Below are positions 1-4,977 of a stretch of 64,000 bases of DNA, one piece after another (position 1 is the stretch's first letter; the number at the start of each line of letters is the position of its first letter). Source of the DNA: a virus. A model generated the notes under the pieces. That model was not told the origin of the DNA and ran no database searches. It was given only the letters and a program-made list of their open reading frames with translations. The position numbers and the translations under genes were made by a program. Location: positions 1 to 64,000 of the IMG/VR virus record IMGVR_UViG_3300035662_000007. One strand, written 5' to 3'.

Positions 1-2
1 TC

Positions 3-137
3 ACACTAGCCTATGTAGCAAACACCATCAAATACCACCTAGACCCACACCAAGACTGCTTTACCCGCGGCGGTGTAGTAATCAAAACTCAACATGGATG
101 GCACTGCAGTGAACAATCAAGTTCAGCATATAAGTGA
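3..137 (+). CDS. C-terminal fragment of an unknown upstream gene
   Basis: A frame is open from the left edge of the window to a TGA at 135-137 and encodes 44 residues, with a plausible soluble composition (motif HLDPHQDCFTRGG near its start). No start lies inside the window, so this is read as the end of a gene that begins upstream. It overlaps the next gene by 44 nt in another frame, longer than the other overlaps in this run, so one of the two boundaries may be wrong. No function is recognised. Confidence 0.45.
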   Translation, partial: TLAYVANTIKYHLDPHQDCFTRGGVVIKTQHGWHCSEQSSSAYK

Positions 138-333
138 AGGGGTTTGGGACCTGTGGGTTAAATCTCAACTAGCGGCCCCAATTAATACCAGTCCAGTAGA
201 ATGGTTTGTTACACAACTAGTAGAACAGGTTGACCAAATTCTTGCCAACAGCTATGGTGGACCGCTTCCACAATGTGCCGAGGCTATTGAGCTAGCCCGG
301 TTGAGGGTAAAGGAGTGGGCATATCGTGGGTAA
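94..333 (+). CDS. Unknown small protein, 79 aa
   Basis: First complete gene of a run of small overlapping plus-strand genes. The product is soluble and mildly acidic, with no transmembrane segment, cysteine cluster or recognisable motif. The ATG at 94 has no clear ribosome binding site; an in-frame GTG at 109 is an alternative. Its end overlaps the next gene by 8 nt, which suggests translational coupling. Not recognised; the call rests on length, overlap organisation and codon style shared with its neighbours. Confidence 0.6.
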   Translation: MDGTAVNNQVQHISEGVWDLWVKSQLAAPINTSPVEWFVTQLVEQVDQILANSYGGPLPQCAEAIELARLRVKEWAYRG

Positions 334-661
334 TTACTACATAAACGAACATGGGCAGGTTGGGGTACTAGTCACACACCGGTACGGTAGTGGTTGGTTT
401 ACCTACCACTGGATCTGGCGACTATGTGTGGATGCCGAGTTGTGTAGAGCTGTTGATGAAGAGGACTGGGAACTTGCGCTACAACTAGCCAAGGATATTG
501 CTGAAAATGAAGGCACCGTATTCCTAGATACAACTACAGTAGCCGACATGCAACAACTCGAAGTCTGCTGGACCGACCGGCGTCGTAAGTTCTTTGTACA
601 AGAGTATGATGGCCTAGAGTGTGTAGTCTACAAAGACGACATTAGCTGGATTCAGCTGTAA
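326..661 (+). CDS. Unknown protein, 111 aa
   Basis: Starts at a GTG at 326, about 11 nt after an AGGAG, overlapping the TAA of the preceding gene. The product is acidic and rich in tryptophan and tyrosine, with a central segment ELALQLAKDIAENEG and no signal peptide or membrane segment. It is followed after 10 nt by a strong intrinsic terminator, so it closes the first operon. Not assigned to a family. Confidence 0.65.
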   Translation: MGNYYINEHGQVGVLVTHRYGSGWFTYHWIWRLCVDAELCRAVDEEDWELALQLAKDIAENEGTVFLDTTTVADMQQLEVCWTDRRRKFFVQEYDGLECVVYKDDISWIQL

Positions 662-671
662 AACACCACCG

Positions 672-712
672 GGGCATTCACCACAATTATTTTTGTGTTG
701 AATGCCCTTTTT
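672..712 (+). terminator. Intrinsic terminator containing the next promoter's -35
   Basis: The stem GGGCATTCA/TGAATGCCC, extended by CACAA/TTGTG inside, is followed by TTTTTG. The right arm also holds the TTGAAT used as -35 of the next promoter, so ending one operon and starting the next share the same DNA. Confidence 0.8.
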
Positions 713-726
713 GTTTGTGCTATAAT
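698..726 (+). promoter_or_regulatory. Sigma-70-type promoter
   Basis: TTGAAT and TATAAT are separated by exactly 17 bp, 29 bp before the ATG at 755. The -35 lies in the 3' arm of the preceding terminator. Confidence 0.7.
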
Positions 727-754
727 ATTATATAATTTGAGAAAAGGACAAACC

Positions 755-976
755 ATGACGCCGCAAGAACAGTGGAGTTATAAGCAGAGGTGGATTCCCC
801 AAGCGTATCAAGCTCCATTTCACAGCGATTTACTGTGGCAAGTAAAGGGATGGCTACGGGCCAATGTTCCACAACACCAGTGGCACATTCGTGAGTGGAC
901 CAACGTCTACGAACATACTGTGTGGTTTAAATGTCTAATCCACAAACACCAATTTGAGGCATACTTTGGTGACTAA
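755..976 (+). CDS. Unknown small protein, 73 aa
   Basis: The start at 755 follows AAAAGGA with six bases between and lies downstream of the promoter at 698-726; in-frame codons further upstream would precede the transcript start. The product is tryptophan-rich (WSYKQRW, WQVKGW, QHQWHIREW) with no signal or membrane segment. It is the first gene of a chain of five overlapping small genes reaching 1966. Function unknown. Confidence 0.7.
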   Translation: MTPQEQWSYKQRWIPQAYQAPFHSDLLWQVKGWLRANVPQHQWHIREWTNVYEHTVWFKCLIHKHQFEAYFGD

Positions 977-1187
977 AACCATAATTAACCCTTGTTCGCC
1001 CAACAACCACACTGGCCAAAAGCTTTTTCACTACAACGGCTTAGGCTGGTCTTGGTGGTGGTGTCAAAGGTGTGGTAGGCGATTTGATATTATAGACCCC
1101 TATGGCGAACAACTTCCAGACGACGAGGCAAATGATGCACCAGACAAACACCACAAATCCTATCGACTTTCCACACCATCCATTTGA
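969..1187 (+). CDS. Unknown small protein with one CxxC, 72 aa
   Basis: GTG at 969 is the preferred start (GAGG about 10 nt upstream); TTG at 966 is an alternative. It overlaps the previous stop. The sequence GWSWWWCQRCGRRFD contains a single CxxC that could form half of a zinc site or a redox pair. The last part overlaps the next gene by about 53 nt in another frame. Not recognised. Confidence 0.55.
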   Translation: MTKTIINPCSPNNHTGQKLFHYNGLGWSWWWCQRCGRRFDIIDPYGEQLPDDEANDAPDKHHKSYRLSTPSI

Positions 1188-1416
1188 AGATCTGTTATAT
1201 AGTAGTGGCCTCATCGCCCAAGGTGGCTGGGATGAGCTGGACCCCTACCAGCAGGAGTGTGTTAAACACCTAGTACAACTCACAGCTCGTGACTGTGCTA
1301 CCCAACTGGCCATGCTACCTATGCAACACCTAGAAGAACCACAAGCTACTGTAGAACTAAATGCTATCAGCGATTGTATCCGTACTATCCTAGAGAGGTA
1401 TCACTATGTGGGATGA
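1135..1416 (+). CDS. Unknown protein, 93 aa
   Basis: Tandem ATG codons at 1132 and 1135 follow GAGG; 1135 has the better spacing (6 nt). An earlier in-frame ATG at 1102 has no ribosome binding site. The product looks soluble and largely helical in its C-terminal half (VKHLVQLTARDCATQLAML). It ends overlapping the next ATG by 11 nt. No family recognised. Confidence 0.6.
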   Translation: MHQTNTTNPIDFPHHPFEDLLYSSGLIAQGGWDELDPYQQECVKHLVQLTARDCATQLAMLPMQHLEEPQATVELNAISDCIRTILERYHYVG

Positions 1417-1603
1417 TAACTATAAAAAACCTGATTTCGATAATAACCTATGGCGAACCCAAATCACCGAAACTATTTACACCATTCAACTACACGAGCT
1501 GGAGCAAGTTCTCCAACTACTAGAGTCCGGCCAGATTGGTAAAGCCTATGACCAACTGTACCAGATTGTATATCCCCCTAACTTTAATGTGAGCGCACCA
1601 TGA
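1406..1603 (+). CDS. Unknown small protein, 65 aa
   Basis: ATG at 1406 follows AGAGG with seven bases between. The product has one predicted amphipathic helix (IQLHELEQVLQLLESGQIG) and is soluble. It overlaps both neighbours, with its TGA embedded in the next ATG, so it is probably translated by coupling. No function can be assigned. Confidence 0.6.
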   Translation: MWDDNYKKPDFDNNLWRTQITETIYTIQLHELEQVLQLLESGQIGKAYDQLYQIVYPPNFNVSAP

Positions 1604-1782
1604 CTCCTAAAATTGTCCCCGTACTAGACCAGTGCATTGAAACCGGCATTCAGCTGGGCTGGCAACGTGCACATAAGCATACAAGCAACCCCAGCCAAGA
1701 CGAGATCCACACCCAGATCTACCAAGCCGTCTGGGCAGAATTGGATGCATGGTTTAACTTCGAGGACCAACCCAATGAATAA
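1600..1782 (+). CDS. Unknown small protein, 60 aa
   Basis: Starts in an ATGA overlap with the preceding stop codon. The acidic product has a helical centre (DEIHTQIYQAVWAELDAWF). An opposite-strand frame over the same stretch was judged a shadow. Unknown function. Confidence 0.55.
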   Translation: MTPKIVPVLDQCIETGIQLGWQRAHKHTSNPSQDEIHTQIYQAVWAELDAWFNFEDQPNE

Positions 1783-1966
1783 CCACCCACAACTTATCGA
1801 AGTCCTTAACCACAATACGTGGTGGGTCAAGAACCTGGACCACGAACCTGTCAACACCGAACAGGTTAGGCTTTATTTTAACCAGCTATTCCCCGGCAAA
1901 GAAGTCTACGTATTTACCAGCACTCCACTATACACAGATTGCTATGTCAGGGTGGAACACGACTGA
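1775..1966 (+). CDS. Unknown small protein, 63 aa
   Basis: ATG at 1775 lies eight bases after GAGG and overlaps the previous gene by 8 nt; a longer in-frame reading from 1637 would sit entirely on the preceding gene. Last gene of the small-gene chain, 28 nt before the promoter at 1994. Motifs: NTWWVKN and VYVFTSTPLYTD. Not recognised. Confidence 0.6.
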   Translation: MNNHPQLIEVLNHNTWWVKNLDHEPVNTEQVRLYFNQLFPGKEVYVFTSTPLYTDCYVRVEHD

Positions 1967-1993
1967 TAACTACCACCTCAACTAAAAATACGC

Positions 1994-2022
1994 TTGCAAA
2001 ACACAAAAAAGTATGATATAAT
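1994..2022 (+). promoter_or_regulatory. Sigma-70-type promoter for the structured RNA/leader
   Basis: TTGCAA and TATAAT with a 17-bp spacer. Predicted transcription start near 2029, immediately before the nested inverted repeats described next. Confidence 0.65.
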
Positions 2023-2028
2023 ATTGTT

Positions 2029-2215
2029 ATATCTAAAGAGATTAAACAATTGGTGATTAAACCCTAGTTTAAAACAACTGCACCAAGCTGTGCAGGACCA
2101 GGCGACGTTTCGCGAGGGCCCCTGAGTACCAGCAAGCCTAGTGCAGTTGTTGTAAGAACTAGAGGTGTTAATCACTACCAACTTTATAAGTTGGAGAATT
2201 GTTTTCTTTTATACA
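2029..2215 (+). ncRNA. Structured RNA or 5' leader, about 187 nt
   Basis: The non-coding stretch after the promoter contains concentric complementary arms: 2050-2060 with 2168-2181, 2064-2069 with 2157-2162, and an 11-bp perfect helix 2073-2083 with 2141-2151. Inside is a rod with short pairs and a GCGA-CGTT-TCGC tip near 2102-2113. A separate hairpin CCAACTT/AAGTTGG at 2178-2194 competes for the outer arm and is followed by a weak T-rich run. It could be an independent RNA or the leader of the gene at 2260. I do not recognise it as tmRNA, RNase P, a known riboswitch or a hammerhead; the rod shape recalls 6S RNA only loosely. Confidence 0.5.
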
Positions 2216-2259
2216 AATTATAATAAATTTTTATACCCCAATTTTTACGCTAAAACTCG

Positions 2260-3042
2260 ATGCAAAAACTAAATAAACTGGAAGCAATTCCACTCCATGA
2301 AATTGCCAACCAGGTCGACCCTAAACTGCTGGAGGTTTGGGTGGCCGAACAACAACTCCAGACCAAAGAGGAGTGGTTGTGGCCTCAGATTCTAGCACAC
2401 TACAATCGCTGGAATCTTATCCTAGACCCTCAAGGTAGGGTAGACATTCCTAAAACACTCCGTATCAACATTTGCAGCGATTGGGAGCTGGGCTTGTGGA
2501 GGCTAGTTAATCGAGTAAATCGCAGCCACCTGATCAAACGTCAAAGCCATCCCAGCTCTGTCAACTGGAGTAGTCTAGCTCCTACTATCCTACTAGCACA
2601 ACGTCGAGATCGGGGAGTTCCATACCAGAGCTGGCCGCTGGAAGGCTTGGATCGTGTGATTAGTAAAGAACTTTACGAATGTTTGCTGTGGGCTAGCCAT
2701 AACCCACACTTCCGCGATTTAGGGTCACAAGAGCTCATCGAAATTCGCCAGCAGGGGTTGCTGTACAAAACTGGACAAAAACAAGGTCAGTATAAAAGTG
2801 CGCTTACAACTTGGCAGCTTACTGGACTACCCACTCCATGGCGTGAGATTCCTCGTCTGGCGATTACAATGTTGACACAAATCTGGGTTTGCCATCCACA
2901 GCTACGAACACAATACTTAATCCTAGACCCCTGGCAGTGGGATCGTATGCCACCGCCGCTCCTACCCGACGAGATTTTTTCGGTTGTGGCGACTGAGGGT
3001 CCAAAACACGTTAAAGTCGCAGATATGCCATGGGACGACTAA
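2260..3042 (+). CDS. Unknown protein, 260 aa
   Basis: The ATG at 2260 has no clear ribosome binding site (AAAACTCG precedes it) and follows a structured leader about 230 nt long, so translation may be controlled. The product is soluble, rich in tryptophan and leucine (WLWPQILAHYNRWN, DWELGLWRLVNRVNR), with no recognisable catalytic motif, signal peptide or membrane span. It is followed 4 nt later by an HTH protein gene, so the two are probably co-expressed. Not recognised. Confidence 0.7.
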   Translation: MQKLNKLEAIPLHEIANQVDPKLLEVWVAEQQLQTKEEWLWPQILAHYNRWNLILDPQGRVDIPKTLRINICSDWELGLWRLVNRVNRSHLIKRQSHPSSVNWSSLAPTILLAQRRDRGVPYQSWPLEGLDRVISKELYECLLWASHNPHFRDLGSQELIEIRQQGLLYKTGQKQGQYKSALTTWQLTGLPTPWREIPRLAITMLTQIWVCHPQLRTQYLILDPWQWDRMPPPLLPDEIFSVVATEGPKHVKVADMPWDD

Positions 3043-3046
3043 CAAC

Positions 3047-3358
3047 ATGAAATATACTAAAGAAATCACTGACCGTCTAGTGCAAAGATACCGAGAAGGT
3101 GTGCCAGTAGAGGAGCTTGCCCAAGAGCTCCAGGTGCCAACTCGTAGCATAATTGCTAAGCTCAGCTCGCTAGAGGTGTACCAGAAAAAACAGTACCTAA
3201 ACAAACGCGGTGAGGTCCCGGTTAAGAAGTCAGAATACATCGAACGAATCGCCCTACTGCTCAACATGAACCTTGAACTGCTCGAAAGTCTGGAAAAGGT
3301 CAATAAAGGTGTGCTTGAGGTCATAGAACGGGAATTAAGTAGGAATAACCGACCCTAA
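3047..3358 (+). CDS. Small HTH-type protein, paralog 1 of 4, 103 aa
   Basis: The N-terminal half (residues 1-45) reads as a helix-turn-helix: a basic helix (DRLVQRYREG), a VEELAQELQV turn and a recognition-type helix TRSIIAKLSS, followed by the family tag VYQKKQYLNKRGE. Three minus-strand genes in the window (3999, 4978, 9095) share this architecture and the RS-I/V-xAKLS core. The fold resembles the homeodomain-like DNA-binding unit of GcrA-type regulators; that is inference. This is the most divergent copy and the only one on the plus strand. A terminator follows at 3378. Confidence 0.75.
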   Translation: MKYTKEITDRLVQRYREGVPVEELAQELQVPTRSIIAKLSSLEVYQKKQYLNKRGEVPVKKSEYIERIALLLNMNLELLESLEKVNKGVLEVIERELSRNNRP

Positions 3359-3377
3359 ACCGTATAAAGTGAAAAAA

Positions 3378-3413
3378 CCCCCAAAGCTGTGGAAGCCTTG
3401 GGGGTTTTTGTTT
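3378..3413 (+). terminator. Intrinsic terminator after the HTH gene
   Basis: CCCCCAA (3378-3384) pairs with TTGGGGG (3398-3404), followed by TTTTTGTTTT; an A-run precedes it, so it may also stop minus-strand transcription. Confidence 0.8.
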
Positions 3414-3474
3414 TGTGAGCACAACTTGTACCGACTTGCCGCGGCTTAGGGTCAGAACCCCAACAAATCTGCTC

Positions 3475-3504
3475 TTGACACATATAGCTTTAGCACTGTA
3501 TAAT
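3475..3504 (+). promoter_or_regulatory. Promoter of the intergenic family, divergent copy
   Basis: TTGACA, 18-bp spacer, TATAAT, then TTGGCGCC as in the five other family members. It lacks the A/T-rich palindrome over the spacer. The only structure downstream is the hairpin at 3531-3554. Confidence 0.7.
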
Positions 3505-3530
3505 ATTGGCGCCCTACCGCAAATAAAAAA

Positions 3531-3554
3531 GCCCACCAGTTTGCACTGGTGGGC
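3531..3554 (-). terminator. Hairpin, terminator in minus orientation
   Basis: GCCCACCAGT (3531-3540) pairs perfectly with ACTGGTGGGC (3545-3554). An A-run on its left gives a T-run for minus-strand transcripts. It sits 27 nt after the plus promoter, so plus transcripts would be very short. Confidence 0.65.
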
Positions 3555-3835
3555 TCGGTTCCTGACCCTAAACCGTAGTCTGCTGGGCATGGGGCACCAG
3601 TTTTCGGGTTTGGGTTTCGCTCTTGGTGAGCTCATCAGAGGAATAGGGGGAAAAGCAGCAACGATGGTTGAGATTGCCGCGGTTTAGGGTCTGGTTGATT
3701 TCCGTGAGTGCGTTCCCCAGAATTTACTGCTTCCAGGTACTGAGACATTAGGGACCGATCAGAGCCAGACATCATAAAACTACAGACCAATATTACCATC
3801 TGCTAGCAGTAACTAACTGCTGCCTTTCTGAAGGG

Positions 3836-3936
3836 ATAGTTTGGGAATCAAACTTGAGTCTCGTACTTAGGTTATCGACACTTGTAGTTGGCTAAGTGGA
3901 CTCTGTTTGTGCGCGTTATCGCCCTTCCCAAACTAT
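3836..3936 (-). ncRNA. Structured small RNA, three-way-junction-like
   Basis: A perfect 12-bp closing stem (3836-3847 with 3925-3936) encloses a long arm of nested pairs: CAAAC 3849-3853 with 3905-3909, GAGTC 3856-3860 with 3899-3903, CTTAG 3866-3870 with 3892-3896. A small GCG-TTAT-CGC hairpin lies at 3913-3922. On the minus strand a promoter (3943-3971) would start transcription at about 3936, exactly at the 5' end of the closing stem. A tRNA was considered and rejected because no T-arm can be formed. The 3' end is unclear. Confidence 0.5.
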
Positions 3937-3942
3937 AATAAT

Positions 3943-3971
3943 ATTATACACTGTTTGAGTGGGGGCTGCAA
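3943..3971 (-). promoter_or_regulatory. Promoter for the structured minus-strand RNA
   Basis: TATAAT (3943-3948 on the complement) lies 17 bp from a weak TTGCAG (3966-3971). The -35 is inside the left arm of the hairpin at 3961-3992. Confidence 0.5.
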
Positions 3972-3992
3972 GAGTAAATTTTTGCAGCCCCC
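3961..3992. other. Strong hairpin downstream of the HTH gene at 3999
   Basis: GGGGGCTGCAA (3961-3971) pairs perfectly with TTGCAGCCCCC (3982-3992). No T-run follows on either side, so it is not a textbook terminator; it may protect the mRNA end or slow polymerase before the RNA promoter. Confidence 0.55.
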
Positions 3993-3998
3993 GGTTGA

Positions 3999-4307
3999 TC
4001 AGGCTTTGAGCACTTCGACCAGGCGGGTCAAAACATCCTGATTTGCTTTTTCCAGCGATTCAAACTGTTCACTATTCCGATCACACACCTTAGCAATGCG
4101 CTCGACCAGCTCAGCTTTGGTAACCCGGGCCGCCTGTGTAGTCCGGGTCTTCGCTACGTACACACCCTCGCGCGAAAGTTTAGCAACCACACTACGCACA
4201 CTTTTACCAACCTGCTCAGCCAGTTGCTCAACACTTACACCTTGCTGATACTTCTGGACCAGTTCCTGAACTTGTTCAGGGGTATAGTTCATTACTTTGT
4301 CAGTCAT
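3999..4307 (-). CDS. Small HTH-type protein, paralog 2 of 4, 102 aa
   Basis: Start chosen at 4307 because GGAGAA precedes that ATG and the promoter at 4336-4364 excludes longer versions. The N-terminal half holds the family pattern YTPEQVQELVQKYQQG, VEQLAEQVGKS and VRSVVAKLSREGVY (about residues 7-50); the C-terminal part (LEKANQDVLTRLVEVL) looks helical and may mediate dimerisation. Its closest relatives are the genes at 4978 and 9095. Probable DNA-binding protein; the target is unknown. Confidence 0.75.
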   Translation of the reverse strand: MTDKVMNYTPEQVQELVQKYQQGVSVEQLAEQVGKSVRSVVAKLSREGVYVAKTRTTQAARVTKAELVERIAKVCDRNSEQFESLEKANQDVLTRLVEVLKA

Positions 4308-4335
4308 TTGGGTTCTCCAATCAATCAATATAAAT

Positions 4336-4364
4336 ATTATACAGGGATTAGGCTTGGGAATCAA
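4336..4364 (-). promoter_or_regulatory. Minus-strand sigma-70-type promoter
   Basis: TTGATT (complement of 4359-4364), 17-bp spacer, TATAAT (complement of 4336-4341), 29 bp upstream of the start at 4307. Confidence 0.7.
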
Positions 4365-4365
4365 G

Positions 4366-4434
4366 TCAAGATTTTTTAGGCTTCAACCAGTCAGGTAAAT
4401 CGCCTACGGTATCCGGTGGCACAAATTTGTTCAT
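4366..4434 (-). CDS. 22-residue peptide gene with its own promoter
   Basis: ATG at 4434 follows AAAGGA with five to six bases between; the frame encodes MNKFVPPDTVGDLPDWLKPK plus two residues and ends at 4366. Its dedicated promoter (4467-4495) and leader resemble those of the HTH gene at 3999, whose promoter begins just after its stop. The peptide is proline-rich and soluble, with no hydrophobic segment, so it is unlikely to be a type I toxin. It could act as a small regulator or inhibitor of a host enzyme, but that is speculation. Confidence 0.6.
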   Translation of the reverse strand: MNKFVPPDTVGDLPDWLKPKKS

Positions 4435-4466
4435 GTTGTTCCTTTAATCGCTGACTCAATATAAAT

Positions 4467-4495
4467 ATTATACATGGCTTAGCGGTCGCGGGCAA
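4467..4495 (-). promoter_or_regulatory. Minus-strand promoter of the 22-residue peptide
   Basis: TTGCCC (complement of 4490-4495), 17-bp spacer, TATAAT (complement of 4467-4472), with the leader ATATTTATATTGA shared with the promoter at 4336. Confidence 0.65.
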
Positions 4496-4545
4496 GACTA
4501 GATTTTTCGATTTGCCACTTTAGCACTGGCGCAGGAAGACCAAGT

Positions 4546-4618
4546 TTTTGCACTTGCCAAGGTTTTGCACTGGCGCACGCGCAAGATTTTGCACTTGCCA
4601 AGGTTTTGCACTGGCGCA
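4546..4618. repeat. Two 32-bp direct repeats, 41-bp period
   Basis: Copies at 4546-4577 and 4587-4618 are identical and each contains TTTTGCAC twice, followed by TTGCCAAGG and then TGGCGCA. A partial copy (TAGCACTGGCGCAGG) precedes them at about 4522. Confidence 0.75.
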
Positions 4619-4630
4619 ACCTGCCCTGGA

Positions 4631-4705
4631 GGTTAGTAAGTGCTCACTAACTTGGTCCGGTTAGTAAGTGCTCACTAACTTGGTCCGGTTAGTAAGTGCT
4701 CACTT
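4631..4705. repeat. 28-bp iterons, two full copies and one partial
   Basis: Copies at 4631-4658, 4659-4686 and 4687-4705 (truncated). Each carries TTAGTAAGTGCTCACTAA, a near-palindrome of the TetR-operator or iteron type. They lie just upstream of the first sigma-54-type box. Confidence 0.8.
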
Positions 4706-4713
4706 CGCTAGGC

Positions 4714-4795
4714 TGGCACGAATCTTGCTAGTGGCACGAATTTTGCTTGGTGCGAATGAGAATCATTCTCATCTAGGCCTGGCACGAATTTTGCT
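4714..4795 (+). promoter_or_regulatory. Three consensus sigma-54 (-24/-12) boxes
   Basis: TGGCACGAATCTTGCT at 4714-4729 and TGGCACGAATTTTGCT at 4732-4747 and 4780-4795. All match TGGCACG-N4-TTGCW with the GG-N10-GC spacing required by RpoN. They point away from any same-strand gene. Confidence 0.7.
4756..4772. promoter_or_regulatory. Fur-box-like palindrome
   Basis: ATGAGAATCATTCTCAT is a perfect palindrome around one central base; with flanks it agrees at 15 of 19 positions with GATAATGATAATCATTATC. It lies between the second and third sigma-54-type boxes. Confidence 0.55.
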
Positions 4796-4839
4796 TTGTG
4801 GTAAAAAAGCCACGGTTACAAATTGTTACAATTCTGCGC

Positions 4840-4869
4840 TTGACACGGGCCGATTTTATATGATAAAAT
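4840..4869 (+). promoter_or_regulatory. Intergenic family promoter, unit 1
   Basis: TTGACA, 18-bp spacer, TAAAAT. The palindrome GCCGATTTTA-N5-TAAAATCGGC covers the spacer and -10. GTTACAAATTGTTACAATT lies just upstream (about 4815-4833). It reads into a hairpin, not a gene. Confidence 0.75.
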
Positions 4870-4880
4870 CGGCGCCAGCG

Positions 4881-4918
4881 CCTGGCACAGTTTTTGCCTT
4901 AGCAAGAACTGTGCCAGG
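4881..4918. repeat. 17-bp hairpin made of two opposed sigma-54-type boxes
   Basis: Left arm 4881-4897 contains TGGCACAGTTTTTGC; right arm 4902-4918 read on the minus strand contains TGGCACAGTTCTTGCT. One G-U pair, loop CTTA. A sixth box, TGGCACAATCCTTGCC, follows at 4959-4974. Confidence 0.75.
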
Positions 4919-4931
4919 CTGGGCCGGGCCG

Positions 4932-4958
4932 AAAAAAAGCCCCGACCGGAGTCGGGGC
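4932..4958 (-). terminator. Terminator of the HTH gene at 4978
   Basis: GCCCCGAC (4939-4946) pairs with GTCGGGGC (4951-4958); on the minus strand the hairpin is followed by seven T. Confidence 0.85.
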
Positions 4959-4977
4959 TGGCACAATCCTTGCCTAG

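Larger units (their letters stand above)
3351..3691. repeat. Four copies of the GACCCTAAACCG motif as two facing pairs
   Basis: Copies at 3351-3362 (+), 3442-3453 (-, one mismatch), 3564-3575 (+) and 3680-3691 (-). Each plus/minus pair brackets about 80-105 bp holding a hairpin. Further copies lie at 9963-9974, overlapping the -35 of the late promoter, and at 34525-34536 inside a terminator. Likely a recognition site for a regulator. Confidence 0.6.
3359..3998. other. 640-nt non-coding regulatory stretch
   Basis: No convincing gene. Contents in order: a GACCCTAAACCG copy (3351-3362), a terminator (3378-3413), an inverted copy (3442-3453), a plus promoter (3475-3504), a hairpin (3531-3554), a direct copy (3564-3575), an inverted copy (3680-3691), a structured minus-strand RNA (3836-3936), its promoter (3943-3971) and a strong hairpin (3961-3992). 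It separates the plus operon on the left from the minus operons on the right. A minus frame of 46 codons (3635-3775) is open but has no ribosome binding site. Confidence 0.7.
4435..4977. other. 543-nt gene-free, repeat-dense stretch
   Basis: Contains a minus promoter, two 41-bp-spaced direct repeats (4546-4618), 28-bp iterons (4631-4705), six sigma-54-type boxes (4714-4974), a Fur-type palindrome (4756-4772), a conserved plus promoter (4840-4869) and two hairpins. No reading frame here has a ribosome binding site or convincing composition. Confidence 0.75.

Noticed and set aside
3415-3687. 90-codon plus-strand frame
   Set aside because: It runs through a promoter, two regulatory motif copies and a terminator hairpin, and has no ribosome binding site.
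3635-3775. 46-codon minus-strand frame beginning MMSGSDRSLMSQYLEAV
   Set aside because: No ribosome binding site and an odd composition at its end; it also crosses two GACCCTAAACCG copies. Kept only as a possibility in the description of the non-coding stretch.
3836-3936. tRNA gene
   Set aside because: The closing stem resembles an acceptor stem on both strands, but no T-arm of five pairs or proper anticodon arm can be formed.
4631-4705. CRISPR remnant
   Set aside because: 28-bp units are directly adjacent with no spacers and no cas genes; they fit iterons or operators.
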